DNA from: Gigaspora margarita
Taxonomy: Eukaryota; Glomeromycota; Glomeromycetes; Diversisporales; Gigasporaceae
Assembly: GCA_009809945.1 (NCBI GenBank)
Contig: WTPW01000299.1
Location: 1-64,000, forward strand
Direction of reading: 5' to 3'
Length of the DNA stretch: 64,000 nt
Shown here: positions 1 through 11,465 of the stretch, piece by piece
How positions within the stretch are numbered: the stretch's first letter is position 1
Layout: each line of letters starts with the position of its first letter
Position numbers and translations under genes: made by a program
Notes under the pieces: generated by a model
Database searches by the model: none
What the model was told of the DNA's origin: nothing
What the model saw: only the letters and a program-made list of their open reading frames with translations

Positions 1-1700
1 CTAATAATGTATTTATTCATTAGAATATCAGTTTATATCATAAACCGATATTTAGTTGTTATATTAACCATAAAAAAATCGGCCTTTTTTTGGTTTATAT
101 TTTAAAAAATTAATATGCCACCAAGATATCGGATGGCAGATATTTATATGATTATATTAATTAGACAAATATCTTTTACCCGATTTTATGATGTTTGGTT
201 TGTTACATATCGCCTATAATCTTCTTTATATCGGCCTATCATATTAAAAAATTTCGACCAGTGACCTCTACTCATATAATTAAAATTCTATATTTAAACT
301 AGCAATACTAAATGTAAAAAAACTTAATAATTTACAGAAATGACAAAACACTTTAATACTCTTAAAATTATACAAATTAAATCTCATAATACTATAAAAA
401 ATAAATATAAATAATAAGAAAATACAAAAATTTTTATAAAAGAATCATTTTTATAAGCTTTAAATAGAAAAAGCAAATATTTTAAATAACTAATATGTAT
501 ACATTCAAACATAGAAAATAGAGCAATTTTCTTAAATAACTAGTTTTTACAAACAAAGAAAAATACTATTAACATAGTTGCAAGAAATTTAATACCAACC
601 TCTATTTGAAAAAATATTGAGTTAATAAAGCTACTATCTAATAAAACCAACAAATAGTAATTAAAAAAATCATTAAAAACTTAATTAACATTTCAGAGTT
701 CTCAAAAACAATACCCTTTTTCATATTCTTTAGAAAACTTAGATAATCACTTTATAGCTACATATCTGGATTATATTTTTTTAAATAAAAACCATGCTCA
801 TCTAATTTCAGAGTCTAGTACAAAATTTGAAACCTTTGACTATCTTTTGGTAAAATATACACTAAGTTTTAGTGAAGTCTGCAGATTACAACAAATTTTA
901 AATTTCCACAACCAAAATCTGAAATGCATATCATATGTAAATTCCACATATAAATTTGCAAATTTTACTTATAACTTCAATTAAATGCTTATGCATGCAA
1001 CTAAATTTTTATAAATTTTATAATTTACAAATATTTTTTTTATTTGGTTGCAGCCCACAACTAATTTAAAAATTGAATTTCAAACACTAGTTTTAGCCCA
1101 AAACAAAAGAGCTAACCTTCTGAAGATTTGACAAAAATTGCTTAAAAAATATCAAGTTAAAAAAGAAAATTCTAAAAAAAATTCAAGAAACAAATAATTT
1201 AAATAATTGGAACCTCTGCAAGATATATATTCATTTAATTATAAAAGTATTTAGGAAATCTAAAATTCTAGAAACCAAATGATCAAGCTGAACAAAAAAA
1301 TAACTTATCTAAAGAAAAATTAGCAAATAACTTAGCAAATACGAACTTATAATCACAAATAGAAACCTTGAATAGATAGCTTCAAGAGAAGTAAGTCATC
1401 TAGCAGCCTTATTCAAAAGCTTAGTAGATTAAACAGGGTAAAAAATCAACTAAATACTTCTTCTCAAAATACAAAATAAGAAAATCTTGCTTAGCTTTTT
1501 AGAAGGTTAGAAACCACAATGCAAAATAAAGAAAATACTTTGAATTATATCAAAAATAAAAATATAGAAATTTACAAACAAGAAAGCATAAACATAAAGA
1601 TAGCAAATACAATCACTAATAATCTTTTACAAGTTTTTAGTATCTAAAGCAAAACCTTAACTTGAAAGATAACTCAAAAAAAAAATAATAAATACAATAA
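1..1700. other. AT-rich, no intact gene
   Basis: No open frame of useful length on either strand. The part from about 1080 to 1700 is purine-rich on the plus strand and reads as Lys/Gln/Asn/Leu-rich fragments broken by many stops, as a decayed coiled-coil-type protein would. The same texture resumes at 6126-6240, after the TAA-flanked insertion that starts at 1701, so the two may once have been continuous. I do not recognise the protein. Confidence 0.5.
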
Positions 1701-2100
1701 GAGCTGTGACAGATATTACGTAATATCTATTTACTATAAGGGTACCTCCCTCCCCCCACGTAAGACGATTCTGATTGGTCGATTTTAAAAAATTTTAATT
1801 ATTAAAATTTTACTAATAGATTAAAATTTTTAACTCTAAATAAACTTATATAAAATATAAATATATATCAAAATAACGTATTTTTTGATGCTAAACAAGT
1901 TTACTTAGAGCTAAAAGTTATAATTTATTAGCACAATTTTGCATAATGCAGGATTTTTTATATTTTTATTAATAAAAATATAGAAAATTTAGCATTATGC
2001 ACAATTTTACTAATGAATTGTAAATTTTGACTATAAGTAAACTTGTGCAGCACCAAAAAATACATTATTTCGGTATATATTCTTTTAAGGACTTAATTAG

Positions 2101-2460
2101 GCATCGCACGCTGCGATGTGCTTGTATATCGCACCCCAACGATCTACCAATTAAATTTGAAGATCAGGTGTAACGTGCAAATTTTCTTTGTGTAACAAAA
2201 TAAAGAAAATTTTTCTAAAATTTGTAATATCAAAAACATTCATCTACTTAACCACCTTTCACGCTCTAACAAAAAAAATTCCTTGCAAAATTTTGTATAT
2301 ACTATATCATTTACTCTAACTTCTAACACTAACCCTTACCCTTACCCTAACCTTATATTAATTTAAATTTTTGTTATATAGAGCATTTGTTACACGGATC
2401 TACAATATATGTTTACATATATGTGTGCGATGAATTAGCATATCGCAGGGCGCGTTGCAT
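2101..2460. mobile_element. MITE with ~35 bp imperfect TIR
   Basis: Left end GCATCGCACGCTGCGATGTG pairs with the right end read on the minus strand, ATGCAACGCGCCCTGCGATA. It sits within the palindrome array. The middle holds a telomere-like run of CTAACCC/CTTACCC units near 2318-2346 and a module, AATTCCTTGCAAAATTTT, that is also present at about 31130. The TSD is unclear. Confidence 0.5.
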
Positions 2461-3342
2461 ATATTTATCCTTCTTTTAATGTTTTTACAATTTCAAATAA
2501 AGATGGGCAAAATTGCATTTTTGATAAAAATTTACTAATTTTACTAATCTTTATTCCTAAAATTAAAAAATCAAAAAATATATGCCAAAATAATGTAGTA
2601 TTTAATGCTGAACAATTTTACTTAGAACTTAAAGTTATATTAATTAATAAAATTTTGCATAATGCTGAATTTTCTATATTTTTATTAATAAAAATATAGA
2701 AAATTCTGTATCATGTAAAATTTTACTAATTAATTATAACTTTAAGTTCTAAGTAAAATTGTTCAGCACTAAATACTACATAATTTCAGTATATAATTAT
2801 TTGATTTTTTTTAATTTTAGAAATAAAGATGAGTAAAATTAGTAAATTTTCATCAAAAATGCAATTTTGCCCATCTTTATTTTAAATTGTAAAAAAATTA
2901 AAAGAATATATACTGAAATAATATATTTTTGGTGCTGAATAAGCTTTCTTAGAGTCAAAATTTATAATACATTAGTAAAATTGTACATAATGCTAAATTT
3001 TTTATAGTATTATTAATAAAAATATAGAAAATTCTACATAACGCAAAATTATGCTAATAAATCATAACTTTTGACTCTAAGTAAACTTGTTCAGCACCAA
3101 AAAATATGTTATTTTAGTATATTTTTTATTGATTTTCTTAATTTTTCAATTAAAGATGAGCAATATTACATTTTTGATAAAAATTTACAATTTTACTTAT
3201 CTTTATTTCTAAAATTAAAAAAATAAATAATAATATACCAAAATAATGTATTTTTTGGTCCCGAACAAGTTTACTTAGAGCTTAAAGTTATAATTCATTA
3301 GTAAAATTTTGCATAATGCTGAATTTTCAATATTTTTATTAA

Positions 3343-3566
3343 ACGGCCGGCAGGTGCCACTGTCGAACGGGAAAATCGGATGAAAGTCAGAAGATTTTTT
3401 CAGGAGGGAATTCCTGTTGCGGCAGGTCATATTTAAGCGCCTTAAGGGAAATCTGAATGGGCTTTTATATTAAATAGAAAACATAGTAACGAATGATAAA
3501 TGTAATAGTTATTTTAAAGTTTTCTGAGAAAATAAAGGCAGGACCGCCAAAAAAAAAATATATATA
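3343..3566 (+). mobile_element. Poly(A)-tailed retroposon with 12-bp TSD
   Basis: A GC-richer 224 bp block interrupts a palindrome unit. It is flanked by TATTTTTATTAA at 3331-3342 and again at 3567-3578. It ends with AATAAA (3531-3536), a short GGC...GCC inverted repeat (3537-3548) and an A-run, which is the hallmark of LINE-mediated retroposition. I do not recognise the parent RNA; no Pol III A/B box is evident. It could be a 5'-truncated LINE tail or a SINE. Confidence 0.75.
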
Positions 3567-4145
3567 TATTTTTATTAATAAAAATATAAAAAATTCAGCA
3601 TTATGCAAAATTTTACTAATGAAATATACATTTGACTACTAAAAAAAGTTTTTTAGCACTCAAAATACATTATTTCAGTATATAATTATATTTTGAATAA
3701 GCTTATTTAGGGAATTGCTATTTCCACTATAGTTACACAAGATTTTCTATTTTTAGAATTAATATAATATATCTAATTCTACTTCTAACTTTAATTCTAA
3801 CCCTAACCCTAACCCTAAAAACTAATAAGTAGACCTTCTTTGGCTTCTAATTGAAAGATGTAGAGCTCATTTCCCCAGTGTTGGACTATGACCTTTTATG
3901 ACCTATATGACCTTTATGACTAGTCATAATTTATTTGGTCATAAAAAAAGAATTATGACCTTATGACCTAAAATTAAAAAAATTAACCAATTAAAAAGCT
4001 AAATTCATAATATTATACTATATATAACATTTTACAAACAAATATTCTTTATTTTTCATATTTGTAATTTGCAGTATTATACTACCTTTAGCTCTAACAA
4101 AAAGTTTTTCTTGAGCAATTTTACAATAGGGCCTCTAACTATTAA

Positions 4146-4215
4146 NCTTANNATAGACCCTAACTCTAANATAAATAAGNTTTAAAAACTTTTGTTNGNG
4201 NNCNNATTGATCACN
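4146..4215. other. Ambiguous bases
   Basis: About a dozen scattered N calls here, with single Ns also at 4359 and 4391. This is low-quality or collapsed-repeat consensus, so fine sequence claims in this hundred bases are unsafe. Confidence 0.95.
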
Positions 4216-4358
4216 TGCTGGTGAAAATCTGTCAGTGCTACTAGGTAGTGCTAAGATAATTGTTATATTTGCATAATTTTACAATTTGCTTGCGAGTGCC
4301 AACTGGTATAGAAAATAGTATATGTACTAATCTAGATATATATGTATATTAAGCCTAA

Positions 4359-4946
4359 NGGAAGTGCAGTAAATCACATAATTTTCTGGGNATCACCCAT
4401 CTATCCCATCCTATATATATATAGTATAAACAGCCAATAATATTGAAGCAAAATCGATTATTAGTTAATCGCAGATAGTTGCTACATAGTAAAGTCTAAA
4501 TTCTACTATGTCAATCGATAATTATCGATTAATTAAACTTGTTTGAAAGATCAAAATACACATACTTAGAAATTTTTATTTAAATTAAAGAATTTTTTAT
4601 TATTTAACTTTTAATTTTTACGTTCATCAATATATTTCTTTAAAAAATTTTAATTTTTCCGTCGAACGTAAAAATCAAAAGCCAATTAATAAAAATTCTC
4701 TAATACTTATGAAAATTTTTTAGTAAGTGTATTTTGACCTTCTGAATAAGTTTACTTAAGCGATTTTAATCGATTTGCTTAGTAAAATTTAGACATTACT
4801 ATGTAGCGACTTTTGTTGATTGTGGGGTAGCTTATTTTTAGGTCAAAGCCGTTTTTGAGTTTTATGAAATTTGATTGGTCAACAGTCCTATCACTAGGGG
4901 GTCAGGACCTATGTAAATCCTAATCACATAATTTACTGCACTTCCC
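4359..4946. mobile_element. Harbinger-like MITE, TAA TSD
   Basis: Termini NGGAAGTGCAGTAAATCACA and, at the right, ATTTACTGCACTTCCC. TAA flanks both sides (4356-4358 and 4947-4949). A 3-bp TWA duplication with a GG-starting TIR fits PIF/Harbinger. The core from about 4440 to 4860 is similar to the core of the TA-flanked family at 20440, 21000, 24829 and 45352, although the ends differ. A second copy is at about 52510-53197. Confidence 0.75.
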
Positions 4947-5302
4947 TAAATATAATACATATAATTATTTTAAGAATGGGTTGAGTCGCAAACTAAAGCA
5001 ATTTATATTTAAAATATGGTAATTTTATATACTAGCTATATGACTAGGTCATAATTGGTCATATGACTAATGGTCATATTAGTCATAAAAATAAGTCATA
5101 ATTTATATGACCAAAACCTATATGACTATCATTATATGACCATTATGACTAGTGGTCATATAAAAAATATCATATGACCGCATTTTTGGCCAACACTGCA
5201 TTTCCCTGATTCTAATGGTAGTTAAATCATCAAAATCGGTCCGGTGGATCCCAAGATACTTGGAGAACATAAGAATCGGCAAATTCACTGTTACACAAGG
5301 CT

Positions 5303-5690
5303 AGAAAAGGCCGTCAAACGAAAAATCATGATTTGCGCAGAATTTTATTATGATAATTGGCTTTGGGCTCTTAAGTAAAGTTATTCTTTGACTCAAAAAA
5401 ATGCTAGTTTCTTAAAACGTATTTTATTATTTTCTTAGTAAAATTTTTCATTACGATAAAAAAACGGTTTAAAACGTATGTAAAGAAAAACAAATCTAAG
5501 TTAGAAAAAAGCCGTCAACGAAAAATCGTGATTTGCGCAGAATTGTATTATCACAATTGACTTTTGGCTCTTAAGTAAAGTTGTTCTTTGGCTCAAAAAT
5601 GCTAGTTTCTTAAGACGAGATTTATTAGTTTCTTAGTAAAATTTTTCACTACAATAAAAAACATTTCAAAACGTATGTAAAGAAAATGAA
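5303..5690. repeat. Two-unit tandem duplication, ~202 bp
   Basis: Units starting near 5303 and 5505 each run from the GCCGTCAA motif through GATTTGCGCAGAATT to GTATGTAAAGAAAA. They differ at perhaps one base in ten, so the duplication is not recent. It lies in the right half of the Mutator-like element, and the same unit occurs at 58260-58430. Confidence 0.8.
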
Positions 5691-6240
5691 TAGTTTGTGT
5701 AATAGTAAATTTGCCGATCCTTATGTTCTCTTCTTTGATCCCAAGTATCTTGGGATCCACCAGGCTGATTTTGATGATTTAACTACCATTAGAATCAGAA
5801 AAATGAGCTCTACAACTTTAATTAGAAGCCAAAGAAAGTTTACTTATTAGTTTTAGGATTAGGGTTAGGGTTAAAGATAAAGTTAGAATGTAATTTTATA
5901 ATATATTATATTAATTCTAAAAATAGAAAATCTTGTGTAACCATGGTGGAAATAGCAAAATACCATGGTGGAAATAGCAATTCCCGCTTATTTAATGCTA
6001 AAAATTATAATCTATTAGTAATATATTATATTATATATATAATTATATATTATATATGTGTAACGTAAGATATTGGCTTACTCCCCACCTCTTACAATAT
6101 TATGTAATATCTGTCATGGCCCTAAGAAGTTTCTCAAATTCTAGAACTGATAGGCAAATTTATGAGTTTTATAAACTTAATAAAGAGGTAGTAGTTCTAG
6201 TACTTTACAAGGTTTTTAATAAATATGCTTTTATTCTAGT

Positions 6241-6400
6241 AGGACCCCGAAATATATATAGATAATTATAAAATTACTAAAAATGAAAAAATCTACAGAA
6301 AAAATAAGCAAAAATTACTAAAATAGAAAAGATTTGCATAAAAATCTTCAAAAATAAGCAAACTAATACCTGATTTATCTATATATATTTTGGGGGTCCT
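6241..6400. mobile_element. MITE, 9-bp TSD (Mutator-like)
   Basis: TIRs of about 25 bp: AGGACCCCGAAATATATATA at the left, and ATATATATTTTGGGGGTCCT at the right. After removing the hAT MITE that landed at its right edge, the flanks are TATTCTAGT (6232-6240) and TATCCTAGT (6675-6683), a 9-bp duplication with one difference. Confidence 0.75.
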
Positions 6401-6403
6401 TAT

Positions 6404-6669
6404 TAGGGTCCATAATGAGCTGGGTCAGGCTGGGCTGGGCTGGATTTTCATAAATTTGATAAAAATATTTTAAGCCTGACCCAGCCTAAAGCCTGCTTAG
6501 TACATAGCTGAGCCAGTTTATCAGGCCTGGTTTAATATAATCACGGGCCTAAAAATACCAGGTAGCCTGGCCCGTAATACTTTCGGGCCTAAAATACAGG
6601 CCCAACCTGGAACTTTTACAGTACGGGTCAGGTTTGGGCCTGGGTAGCCCGGCCCGGTTATGGACCCTA
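6404..6669. mobile_element. hAT MITE, perfect 8-bp TSD
   Basis: GTCCTTAT at 6396-6403 and 6670-6677. TIR TAGGGTCCATAA / TTATGGACCCTA is perfect over 12 bp. The interior is rich in repeated GGCCTGG/GGGCC and CCAGCC words on both strands, giving it a G+C content far above its surroundings. It is inserted within the last four bases of the MITE at 6241-6400. Confidence 0.9.
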
Positions 6670-6689
6670 GTCCTTATCCTAGTACAAAA

Positions 6690-8394
6690 GCTTAATTATC
6701 TTGATTTCTAAAAAAGCAGAAGTGTTAAACAATATAAACAATTGGGATACCTATATTGCTAGTAAATACAGAAACAAAAATTTTTATGAGAATTTTGGTA
6801 AAAAAAACTCAATGAGATTTGTAAAAAAATTATCCCAAACTATCAACAAGAATTTACTAGCCTTTGAACCCTTGTTAGCAGATCTAGAAAAGAAGCTCTA
6901 TAAAATCAAATTGGAAAATCAGGCTTTTAGCCTATGCTAATAGTCTAACAGTTGGCATAAGTTTCTTATCAGACTAGTTCACTTTAAACAAATACTAAAG
7001 CTCTATAAGTTAGCATTAAATGTACAAATCAATAAAACAAAAACAAAGTTGGTCCTCTTTACAGATACTGTATTATGCACAAAATAAAGCTTCCAGAAGA
7101 AGACCACTTTCACAAAATAACAGATCAAAACACAATTACTATCCTAGAATATAACATCTTACCAAATGGACTTTCTAAAAAGAGCCTTTGGCCTTCAACA
7201 ATCAACAACCTTAAAGTCTCATAAAAAAAAACTAGACAATAGAATTTTTTCTTCAAAGAGAGAATTCTGTTAGCTAAGGCTCTTATTCTCTCAAAAATCT
7301 GATACCTCTTATCTTCGAATAAAAAACAAGTCTTAGAAATTAACTAACTTATAACCCTTTGGATTAAAAAAAACTCAAAATGCTCCCTAGATATTCTGTT
7401 TTTCAACAGATTTACAACTAGGCAGGGTTACAAGCTCCTGTTGTTAGAGACATGTTGGATGCACGTATGGCCTCAGTTTGGCTAAAATTGCTCACCTCTG
7501 AGTCACTTTGGGCTAAGTATAAAAGGGATAGAATAAGTACAATCCTTAAAAACAAATGGGATATCTCAGTTCTACAAGCACTAGAAACACCACATCAGAT
7601 CCAAAGCCTGCCAACTAAATAGAAGTCATATCTTGCAGTTTGAAAAAAAAACAAAGGGTTCAATTAAAGTGGTTTCAAACTGGCATTGAAACAAAGATGA
7701 TATAAATAAAAGAAAGTGAATTTTCAGTTAAAAAACTACTAGACTTCTTAATTAAGGCCTCACTTCTAACATTCACCACTCAAATATCGGACCAACAAGA
7801 GCATCTCAAGTGGATCCTAATGAAAAAAAGTAGACAATAAAAAGAAAGACATCTTCTGAACCTTTTTCACAAGGTTCTCCTGCTTGGTTACAGACTTCAA
7901 CATATTATGGCCACCAAGATGGAAAACTGCCTGTGGTGTGTCAAAGAGCAGCAGACAATAGATCACTTTGCTTTTCAATGCCAAATAAGTGCCAAGGTAT
8001 GGAAAATAGCATATAACTATCTAAGAACAGAGCCTACAAACAATCCTCTAGCCACGATAGAAGAAATATTCCTGATGACGAATGTTAGGGACCCAGGCTG
8101 CTACATAGCAGCTCTTTGGCTCCATATTATTACAATTTATGAGATTTGGTGCTGGTATACCTCTGCAAATGGGAAAAAATTCCAGACCAGTCTCGTCATT
8201 AGCTACCGTTATAAACAAACGAATCTCTAAGGAGATTCAACTATTACACTCTAATTTAATCAAAAATAGTTCTAAGAAAATTCAAAACATGTATAGATTT
8301 CTTAAAATCGCTTAACTGACTTAAATGAAAATAAAATAAAGAGCGCCACCAGCGCCCTAGTTAATCAGTCTAGAGTTTTTAATATAAAAAAAAA
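6690..8394 (+). pseudogene. LINE ORF2 C-terminal half, decayed
   Basis: A non-LTR retrotransposon fragment, 5'-truncated in effect and broken by many stops and frame changes. The RT active-site block reads LLAYANSLTVGIS at 6924-6962, where active LINEs have Y-A-D-D, so the second catalytic Asp pair is lost. It is followed by VQINKTKTKLVLF, the usual post-active-site helix. The frame 7907-8230 holds a zf-RVT-type CLWC...H...C knuckle (CLWC from about 7928) and the W...EIWCWY motif common near the C-terminus of these LINEs. The 3' end has AATAAA (8335-8340), a GCGC-CACCA-GCGC hairpin (8343-8355) and an A-run ending at 8394. The family resembles the multicopy LINEs of Rhizophagus; the clade (L1-like versus other) is not assigned. 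Confidence 0.85.
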
Positions 8395-8476
8395 GGTCAC
8401 TCGCGATATAGTGAGGACTAATTAAAATCTTGATTTAGCAAAGTTAAATTTTGTCTAAACAAATATAAATTCTCTA

Positions 8477-8878
8477 CAGTGCAGGAACCCTTAAATCAAC
8501 TAGTCCTATATGTGCGGCCAAATTTTTGGTTGGGTCAGAAGTTGGGTCGGATTGGGTCGGAGCCAATAAAATTGCAGAAATTTTTGCGAATAAAAAAAAA
8601 AAAAAAAATTTTAGCTTTTTTAAAAATTTTTTTAAAAATTTTTTTATAATTTTGCTAATTCTGGCCAAAATTATAGCGGCCAAATTTTACGTTTATAGTT
8701 AACTTTAAACCTTTATAAAAGTAGTTAATAAATTAAAAAACAAATTCTATAGCTTTATTCTTAAAGTCTTTCTCTACATTACTATAGAAAGAAAAATTGT
8801 CCTAGCTATACTAGTTATTTTTTTATAATAGTTTAAAAATTATCAATTTCGCTTGTTGATTTAAGGGTTCCCGCACTG
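8477..8878. mobile_element. Tc1/mariner-like MITE, TA TSD
   Basis: TIR CAGTGCAGGAACCCTTAAAT and its inverse at the right end, each flanked by TA (8475-8476 and 8879-8880). CAGTG ends with a TA duplication are typical of Tc1/mariner. The interior is low complexity (poly(A), T/A mirror runs near 8588-8650). It sits between short inverted copies of a CTCACTATATCGxGAGT-type word (8400 and 8905). Confidence 0.85.
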
Positions 8879-8959
8879 TAGTATAGTGAATTTATTAATA
8901 AAACTCTCGATATAGTGAGTTTTTAAAAAATTTTTATTAATAGAACCGATCACTTCACT

Positions 8960-10450
8960 ATAACGTGAGTGCAATTAATTTTGTTAAAGAATAACAAATC
9001 CATCTTGTTTCTTTCTGGAAAACCAACAGTCTTCTAAAAATTCATTAACATTAGAATGCATTGCAAATTGGATTATGTCTTATATGCGACTGTATTTTTT
9101 CATCTATAAAGACGATTTGTAAGCAGAAACATGTTTTTTACATTATAAGTAAGACTACACTTCATACAACATGTATTTTAACGACGCTTATCGAATTAAA
9201 TATTTATTTAGAAACATCGAGTTTGTCTTATGCGATATTTTAATACAATATACTAAACAACAATAGAACTTTACGTGTACTGTACGTGAAATTATATAAT
9301 AAATCTAATAAATCAATTCAAACGAAAGCATATCTACACATCTTCGCCTCAAACACAGTCAGTCAAACGACAAATTTTATAATAACTGTGTCCAAATCCA
9401 AATGGCACGGAAGAATCCACGACGACATATATACATACGACCACCGAACCGTATTCTTCGAACTGGATATAACAAAGAAGAGTCTACTTCATTATTCATG
9501 TTGATATCATTTGTTTCGACAGAATCAGTTGAGACAGCCTTGGGGGTTAACGGGAATAGGCTCCTAGAAATATTCTTTTTCAAGAATGTCTTCATAATTG
9601 ATTTTAGTATGTCAGGATTTAAACAATGGAATTGCAGATGCGATAGAGCACACAATTAGGTAAAGAATCAAGGATGTTGATGGAAGACAGTTATAAGACG
9701 AAGCATTTTCCTTTGGTGTTAATTTAACGAAAGGTTTTTTTGATGGCATTTTATAAGAAATTTTAAATATTTTAAATATTTAACTAGATAATTTATGATT
9801 GATTTATTGTGATATAAGAAATTCAAAAAACATCCTCCCTAATAATTTGATCAAGTTTTTCATGATCTGTAAATATTCAAGTTTTATGATATTCGAAGAT
9901 GAATCGAAAGTGTAAGCGCTCATTGGTACTGAGAGTAAATTTACCTCAAGAATCCGAGATTTTATTTAGTATCATATAAAGCATGTTAGAGCAGGTTAAA
10001 CAGGGTACTTTATACGATGTATGAAAGTATAATGATTCCTTGTATTGCTACACAATAGTATACGTTTATGTCCTTATAATGCTAACCTTAAGTATTTATC
10101 TTGTAGAAGTTTAATTTGATTATGTATAATGTTTCATTAGTTAAATAAAAACTATTTTAGAAGGAAAAATAAAGCATGATAGATTCTTTAATACGCTATA
10201 AAAGAGTATAAAAGAGGTTTAAAATATGATAAATGAAAAAGTTAATGTTATTCGAACATACCTGTCGGTTGAACTCAGAATCTTAAAATCTTATATACGC
10301 ATACTTTTATTGATTTTAGTTTATGCATTCATTTTTACACGTTTAATCTTTGGATTGATTAATATTACAGTAGTTATATAATGAATTTTTATCTTTGTAA
10401 AATCGAATTTGAAATTAAGTTGACAAGCATTAATATCATTTGAAAAAAGA
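8960..10450. other. Intergenic, possible small gene on minus strand
   Basis: Base composition is less extreme here and no TE signature is visible. On the minus strand a frame starting MPSKKPFVKLTPKE at about 9749 runs 40-odd codons. An overlapping frame, 9377-9655, ends with an Arg/Trp-rich stretch (RRIRFGGRMY, then RRGFFRAIWIW). They could be exons of one small gene but I cannot place an intron with confidence, and neither resembles a family I know. It lies downstream of the transcription-factor gene. Confidence 0.25.
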
Positions 10451-10459
10451 AAACCATTA

Positions 10460-10950
10460 TTAGCTTGAAACTTCTGCTTCATTATTATGGTCGTCTTGAA
10501 ATTCTGATAATTGAGAGATCTCAGTGGAGGATTTCAATTCATTAATGACTTTTACAATATTTTCTAATTCGTTTGCAGCATCCGCTAATACACGAATTGC
10601 ACAACGTTTAGAAATCAATTTTAATTCCTTGATAGAATTTTCTAATGATAATTTAACGATAGATTCATATTCATTTGATATATTCATAATAACGAGTTGT
10701 ACAGTTGTGGCTTGTAATACAGCATAAGCTACATATGTAAAGTGATAAAACGCATCAGCGTCGAATTCACGAGTCGTTTTTGCAATATCAATAATTGCAA
10801 TAGCTGAATTGAGACATATTTGAATTGGACTATGTTGTAATGATTTAAGATTTTGAGCCGTATGGGTTTGAGGTATATAGAATTTATGAGTAAGCATTAT
10901 GCAAGTATGAAAAAGTATATTTAAAAAACCTAGATAACAAAAATAATAAT

Positions 10951-10986
<36 letters not shown>

Positions 10987-11430
10987 AAAGACATTCAAAT
11001 TATAATATAAATATAACATAATTTATTAAGATAATAAAATAAAATACCGGTAAACCCAGAAAAGCTTGCTAGTTGATAAATACTTCTTAAATCCGTAGCA
11101 GGAAGGTAAAGATATTGTAAAGTGTTTGGTAATTTTTTTAACCAATTTGCTAATTCAGAACGTATTTTCATAAGATCACTTAAAGGATTCGCTAAATGAT
11201 GGTGCCAATCTTCATATGATATTTTAGAACTAGGAGAATAACCGAATGTCCAAATACGTCTAACAATATGAGAGAGCTCTACAAACGCTATAAAGTGATC
11301 CTTCACTAATTGAGAAAAAGAGATTAATTTTGGTAAAGGAACTCGATTTGGCACATAATCGAGTGAAGGAGGTTTTGCTAAAGCAAATGAATGCCATCTA
11401 AATGAAATTTGTAATATTTTAAGATTATTG

Positions 11431-11465
<35 letters not shown>

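Larger units (their letters stand above)
1800..3690. repeat. Array of long palindromic repeat units
   Basis: Three to four related palindromes lie in a row, with centres near 1973, 2690 and 3010 and a fourth from about 3230 to 3680 that is interrupted by the insertion at 3343-3566. Each has arms that read towards a central TTTTTATTAATAAAAA. The spacers between units, including the AAAGATGGGCAAAATTGCAT and reverse-complement segments at 2500-2530 and 2850-2880, are also inverted copies of each other. Pairing over 100 bp or more is visible by eye. Confidence 0.75.
3876..5198. mobile_element. hAT non-autonomous element, 8-bp TSD
   Basis: Exact 8-bp duplication CATTTCCC at 3868-3875 and 5199-5206. 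TIRs CAGTGTTGG / CCAACACTG are typical of hAT. The subterminal zones carry dense short repeats of the ATATGACC/GGTCATAT type on both strands, as hAT transposase binding zones often do. It contains the Harbinger-like element at 4359-4946 and scattered ambiguous bases. Confidence 0.9.
3710..5985. mobile_element. Mutator-like element, long TIR, 9-bp TSD
   Basis: The 9-bp duplication GCTTATTTA lies at 3701-3709 and 5986-5994. The inverted arms are about 165 bp long: GGGAATTGCTATTTCCAC at the left pairs with GTGGAAATAGCAATTCCC at the right. Long TIRs plus a 9-bp TSD are diagnostic of Mutator-type (MULE) elements. There is no transposase frame inside. The arms contain telomere-like TAACCC units (3795-3818, and the complement near 5852-5872). 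A hAT is inserted at 3876. A second, partial copy of the right-hand part lies at 58260-58590. Confidence 0.88.
1701..6122. mobile_element. Non-autonomous DNA transposon with TAA TSD, nested
   Basis: Left end GAGCTGTGACAGATATTACG and the reverse complement of the right end, GGGCCATGACAGATATTACA, match over about 20 bp. TAA precedes the left end (1698-1700) and follows the right end (6123-6125). The termini match the transposase-bearing element at 46131-49797 and the small elements at 59408-59559 and 52809-52968. The interior has no transposase and is filled by later insertions (3343-3566, 3710-5985 and others). Because it is so heavily nested, the assignment of these two ends to a single element is an inference from TIR and TSD agreement. 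Confidence 0.6.

Noticed and set aside
3795-3818. Chromosome end or internal telomere
   Set aside because: Only three to four units, placed symmetrically in both TIR arms of a transposon, with more TE sequence on both sides.
9402-9659. Plus-strand frame of 85 codons
   Set aside because: Overlaps the minus-strand frame 9377-9655 and neither has recognisable motifs; at best one is real, and the minus-strand one is mentioned with low confidence.
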